Part shown: piece by piece, positions 61,440-64,000 of the stretch
How the letters are laid out: every line of letters starts with the position of its first letter
Numbering within the stretch: the stretch's first letter is position 1
DNA from: Cytophagaceae bacterium
Lineage (GTDB): Bacteria > Bacteroidota > Bacteroidia > Cytophagales > Flexibacteraceae
NCBI GenBank assembly: GCA_027490155.1
Contig: JAIXYP010000009.1
Coordinates: 1 to 64,000 of the forward strand
DNA: 64,000 nt
Reading direction: 5' to 3'
Program-made: the position numbers and the translations under genes
Notes under the pieces: model-generated
Databases searched by the model: none
What the model saw: only the letters and a program-made list of their open reading frames with translations
Told to the model about the DNA's origin: nothing

Positions 61440-63989
61440 ATGAAACCCAACCCTTCTGTAACAGCTTCTATTCGATTGCGGCGCTATCTGCATTTGGCCT
61501 TGATCTTTAGCTGTTTCATTACGATCGGGATCCCAACTTGGGCACAGCAAAGTCCCCCAGCGACAATTGTAACGGGCAAAGTGACGGAGTCTGAAACTGG
61601 AGACCCAATCCCGTTTGCGAGTATCATTTTTAAAGGGACCACCATAGGTGCCAATACTGACTTCGAAGGCAAGTTTACACTACGTACCACTAAAAAGGTT
61701 GATAGTCTGCAAGTTGTCTACGTTGGCTTCCGTCCAAGGACAAAGGCCGTCAGGTCCGGAATTAGCCAAGTTATCAACTTTCAGCTAGCGCCTAGCTCCT
61801 TCGAAAAGGTAGAGATTGAGGTCATTGCTGGTGAAAATCCAGCGTATGAAATCATCCGACGGGCTGTCCGGAACAAGGACAGGAATGACCGCAAAAACAT
61901 CTTGGACTATGAGTACGAGAGCTATAACAAAGTCGAGGTAGATGTGGACAACATCGGAGAGAAGTTTGCAAAGCGTCCCCTAATGCGTAAAATCAAGGCT
62001 GTGGTGGACTCGTTAGCCAAATTTGCTGGAGAGGATGGCAAACCGCTTATCCCGATCTTTATCAGTGAGAGTATCAGTAAATACTATGCAAGTGCAAAAC
62101 CCTTCCGCACCCACGAGGACGTCATCAAAACCAAGGTAAAAGGAGTTGGTCTGGACGAAAGCTCATTCATCACAAACATCATTGGTACAAGCCTACAGCA
62201 ATATAACTTCTATGATAACCAGGTCGAAATTTTAGGCAAGGCTTTCATCAGCCCCATAGCCTCAGGTTGGCGCTTCAGCTACGATTTCGAGCTTAAGGAC
62301 AGCATGTTTGTTGGTGAAGACTGGTGTTACAAACTGGTTGTTTATCCGCGTCGTGAGGCTGACCTAGCATTTAGTGGCACCATCTGGATTACCAAAGAGG
62401 ACTATGCCCTCAAACGACTAGACCTCATAACAACAAGCAGTACCAACATCAACTTTGTATCGAAGCTAAAGCTGCAACAAGAGCTGACAAGGATGCGAAA
62501 CGGAGCTTGGCTACCGAGCAAAAACCGCTTATTGGTCGATATCGCTAACCTAAATGACCAATGGGCCGGCCTGTTGGCTAAAAGTTATAGCTCGAACCGT
62601 AACTTCCGGATCAATAACCAAGCCCCAGACGAGCTTTTTGACAAAGCCGTCGAGTTTTCGGAAGATGCCAAAACGCCGTCTGAAGACTATTGGACCACCG
62701 CACGGCATGATACCCTAAGTGGCGACGAGCTCAAGATGATGAAGATGATCGACACCATCAGGAATATGCCTGTGGTTAAAACCTACGTGGAGATAATTGA
62801 CATTGCAATCAACGGATCTCAACGGTTTGGCAAGGTAGATGTAGGGCCATATTTGGGAACCATTGCCGTCAATAACATCGAGGGCCTAAGGCTAAGGTCT
62901 GGGTTCCGGACCAACTCTTTTTTCAACAAAAAATGGACTATTGATGCTTATGGGGCATACGGCACTACGGATGGTCGATTTAAAGGGAGCCTTGGGCTAG
63001 AGTATATCTTCAGCCGGAAGAAGTGGACCAATGCAGGGGTCTATGTCCAGCATGACATCGACCAATTGGCCTTACAAGACAACCAATTTTCACGGTCGGG
63101 GCTTTTTTATGCCCTGACCAAATGGGGGGACATCAAGGTTGGTAGGCCTTTCCTAAATACCTCTGTGTCAGCCTTTGTGTCGCGTGACCTTTTCAAAGGA
63201 TTTAGCCCCACCCTGACGATCAAACGGACACAATTTGAGCCCCTGTTTGATTTCGTTTATCCTTCAATGCAGAGTGACGGGAGCGTGGTGCCCAATTACA
63301 ATGGCTTTAGCACCACAGAAGGACAGCTTGACATTCGGTATGCTGCTAAAGAATTCCTCCTGGAAGATAATACCAATAGTCGCTATGGTATATATGGTCG
63401 CCTTTCCCCCATCTGGACGCTGAAAATCATAGCAGGCCGTGCGGCAATGGGTGGCGAGGTCCTGAACTATTATCGTTTCTCTGCTGGCTTAAACCAATAC
63501 CTCAACTACGGTGCATTAGGCAGCGGTCGCTACATCATCGATGTCGGTATGGTACCTAACAAAGTACCATATCCCCTACTCAAAACCCACCTTGGCAACC
63601 CATTTGCGATCTACGCAGCTCAGTCGTTTAACACGATGAACTTTTTTGAGTTCGTGAGCGACCGTTGGGTATCGGTTTCGTATCAGCACTTTTTCGAAGG
63701 CCTCTTACTCAACAGCATCCCAGCCATCAAAAAGCTCAACCTACGGCTAACTATGCAAGGCAAGTTACTTTATGGTGGGATAACTGCCGCAAACCAAGAA
63801 TACAACACATTGCCTGGCGTCCCTAGTCAGTTCTCAAGCCTAGATGGCAGACCATACGCCGAAGTTGGCTACGGCATCGAGAACATTTTTCGGTTTATCC
63901 GTGTGGACTTTTTGCATCGCCTAACCTATCTGGACAGGCCCAATGCGCGCCCCTTCCATATCAAAATTGGCGCCTCCTTTAAGCTCTAG
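61440..63989 (+). CDS. Outer membrane protein with CarboxypepD-like and DUF5686 domains
   Basis: 849 residues from the ATG at 61440. Signal peptide (LHLALIFSCFITIGIPTWA-Q), then a CarboxypepD_reg-like domain at about residues 35-120 (TGKVTESETGDPIPFASIIF). After that comes the DUF5686 region: AYEIIRRAVRNKDRNDRKN, SESISKYY, ITKEDYALKRLDL and a long beta-barrel-like C-terminus with repeated aromatic strands and a final KIGASFKL. It is a Bacteroidota-specific surface protein of unknown function, often near cell-envelope genes. The upstream promoter candidate and short leader support the chosen start. Confidence 0.87.
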   Translation: MKPNPSVTASIRLRRYLHLALIFSCFITIGIPTWAQQSPPATIVTGKVTESETGDPIPFASIIFKGTTIGANTDFEGKFTLRTTKKVDSLQVVYVGFRPRTKAVRSGISQVINFQLAPSSFEKVEIEVIAGENPAYEIIRRAVRNKDRNDRKNILDYEYESYNKVEVDVDNIGEKFAKRPLMRKIKAVVDSLAKFAGEDGKPLIPIFISESISKYYASAKPFRTHEDVIKTKVKGVGLDESSFITNIIGTSLQQYNFYDNQVEILGKAFISPIASGWRFSYDFELKDSMFVGEDWCYKLVVYPRREADLAFSGTIWITKEDYALKRLDLITTSSTNINFVSKLKLQQELTRMRNGAWLPSKNRLLVDIANLNDQWAGLLAKSYSSNRNFRINNQAPDELFDKAVEFSEDAKTPSEDYWTTARHDTLSGDELKMMKMIDTIRNMPVVKTYVEIIDIAINGSQRFGKVDVGPYLGTIAVNNIEGLRLRSGFRTNSFFNKKWTIDAYGAYGTTDGRFKGSLGLEYIFSRKKWTNAGVYVQHDIDQLALQDNQFSRSGLFYALTKWGDIKVGRPFLNTSVSAFVSRDLFKGFSPTLTIKRTQFEPLFDFVYPSMQSDGSVVPNYNGFSTTEGQLDIRYAAKEFLLEDNTNSRYGIYGRLSPIWTLKIIAGRAAMGGEVLNYYRFSAGLNQYLNYGALGSGRYIIDVGMVPNKVPYPLLKTHLGNPFAIYAAQSFNTMNFFEFVSDRWVSVSYQHFFEGLLLNSIPAIKKLNLRLTMQGKLLYGGITAANQEYNTLPGVPSQFSSLDGRPYAEVGYGIENIFRFIRVDFLHRLTYLDRPNARPFHIKIGASFKL

Positions 63990-64000
63990 CCTTTTGCATC

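Noticed and set aside
1-64000. tRNA, rRNA, CRISPR, transposase, prophage or biosynthetic gene cluster
   Set aside because: I looked for tRNA arms (GTTCGA in context), repeat-spacer arrays, DDE or tyrosine recombinase motifs, phage structural genes and PKS/NRPS modules and found none.

Overview
This 64 kb window is chromosomal DNA of a Bacteroidota bacterium. Lineage markers are a type IX secretion (T9SS) C-terminal domain on a subtilisin-like protease, a carboxypeptidase-regulatory-like/DUF5686 outer membrane protein, a TonB-dependent receptor with an N-terminal CarboxypepD-like plug extension, the bacillithiol enzyme BshB1, a DUF6952-like small protein beside a thioredoxin, almost no Shine-Dalgarno sequences, and promoter elements of the Bacteroidota type (TTTG, about 19 bases, TAnnTTTG). 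I cannot name the genus. Coding density is high. I see no rRNA, tRNA, CRISPR array, insertion sequence, prophage or integrated island.

Layout. 1-5400 (minus): the start of purC, two tandem transglutaminase/KY-like secreted proteins and dsbD. 5600-8500 (plus): a glycogen/starch synthase-like glycosyltransferase and a GH57 amylase. 8700-12100 (minus): a FucP/GluP-type sugar transporter with a sugar nucleotidyltransferase, then sucD behind a consensus promoter. 12200-14200 (plus): maf and a class A beta-lactamase-like serine hydrolase. 14380-22500 (plus): a complete trpEGDCFBA operon with a DAHP synthase gene at its end, preceded by a leader peptide with three consecutive Trp codons and a textbook attenuator. 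22500-26600 (minus): pyrF, lolA, an RND/MacA-type adaptor and a viroplasmin-type RNase H. 26700-33400: a hotdog thioesterase, a shortened TrpF-like protein, an SDR, thioredoxin, a DUF6952-like protein, mnmA, a lipoprotein and a T9SS subtilase. 33400-40300 (minus): yitT, a Cys-rich lipoprotein, rpmE2, rplY, prs and lon. 40700-51100: an IscA-like protein without its C-terminal cysteines, a second sugar transporter, a TonB receptor, bcp, an M23 peptidase, a solitary lutB and an APC permease. 51270-55400 (plus): a SAM-I riboswitch and metH. 55500-64000: obg, bshB1, pdxH, yqgE, an unknown membrane protein, a beta-CASP metallo-hydrolase and the DUF5686 protein.

How it fits together. Most of the window is core metabolism. 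Prs makes the PRPP used by TrpD and, through orotate and purine synthesis, by the pathways of PyrF and PurC. AroF supplies chorismate precursors to TrpE. Two amino-acid pathways are controlled by RNA: tryptophan by ribosome-mediated attenuation and methionine by a SAM-I riboswitch. The strongest candidate for something worth following up is the trp leader. Its alternative stems (protector 1:2, antiterminator 2:3, terminator 3:4) can be drawn base by base, and it would place DAHP synthase under tryptophan control as well. Other unusual points are a TrpF-like probable pseudoenzyme, an IscA homologue lacking CxC, and a duplicated KY-type transglutaminase with an Asp-to-Glu change at the triad position in one copy.
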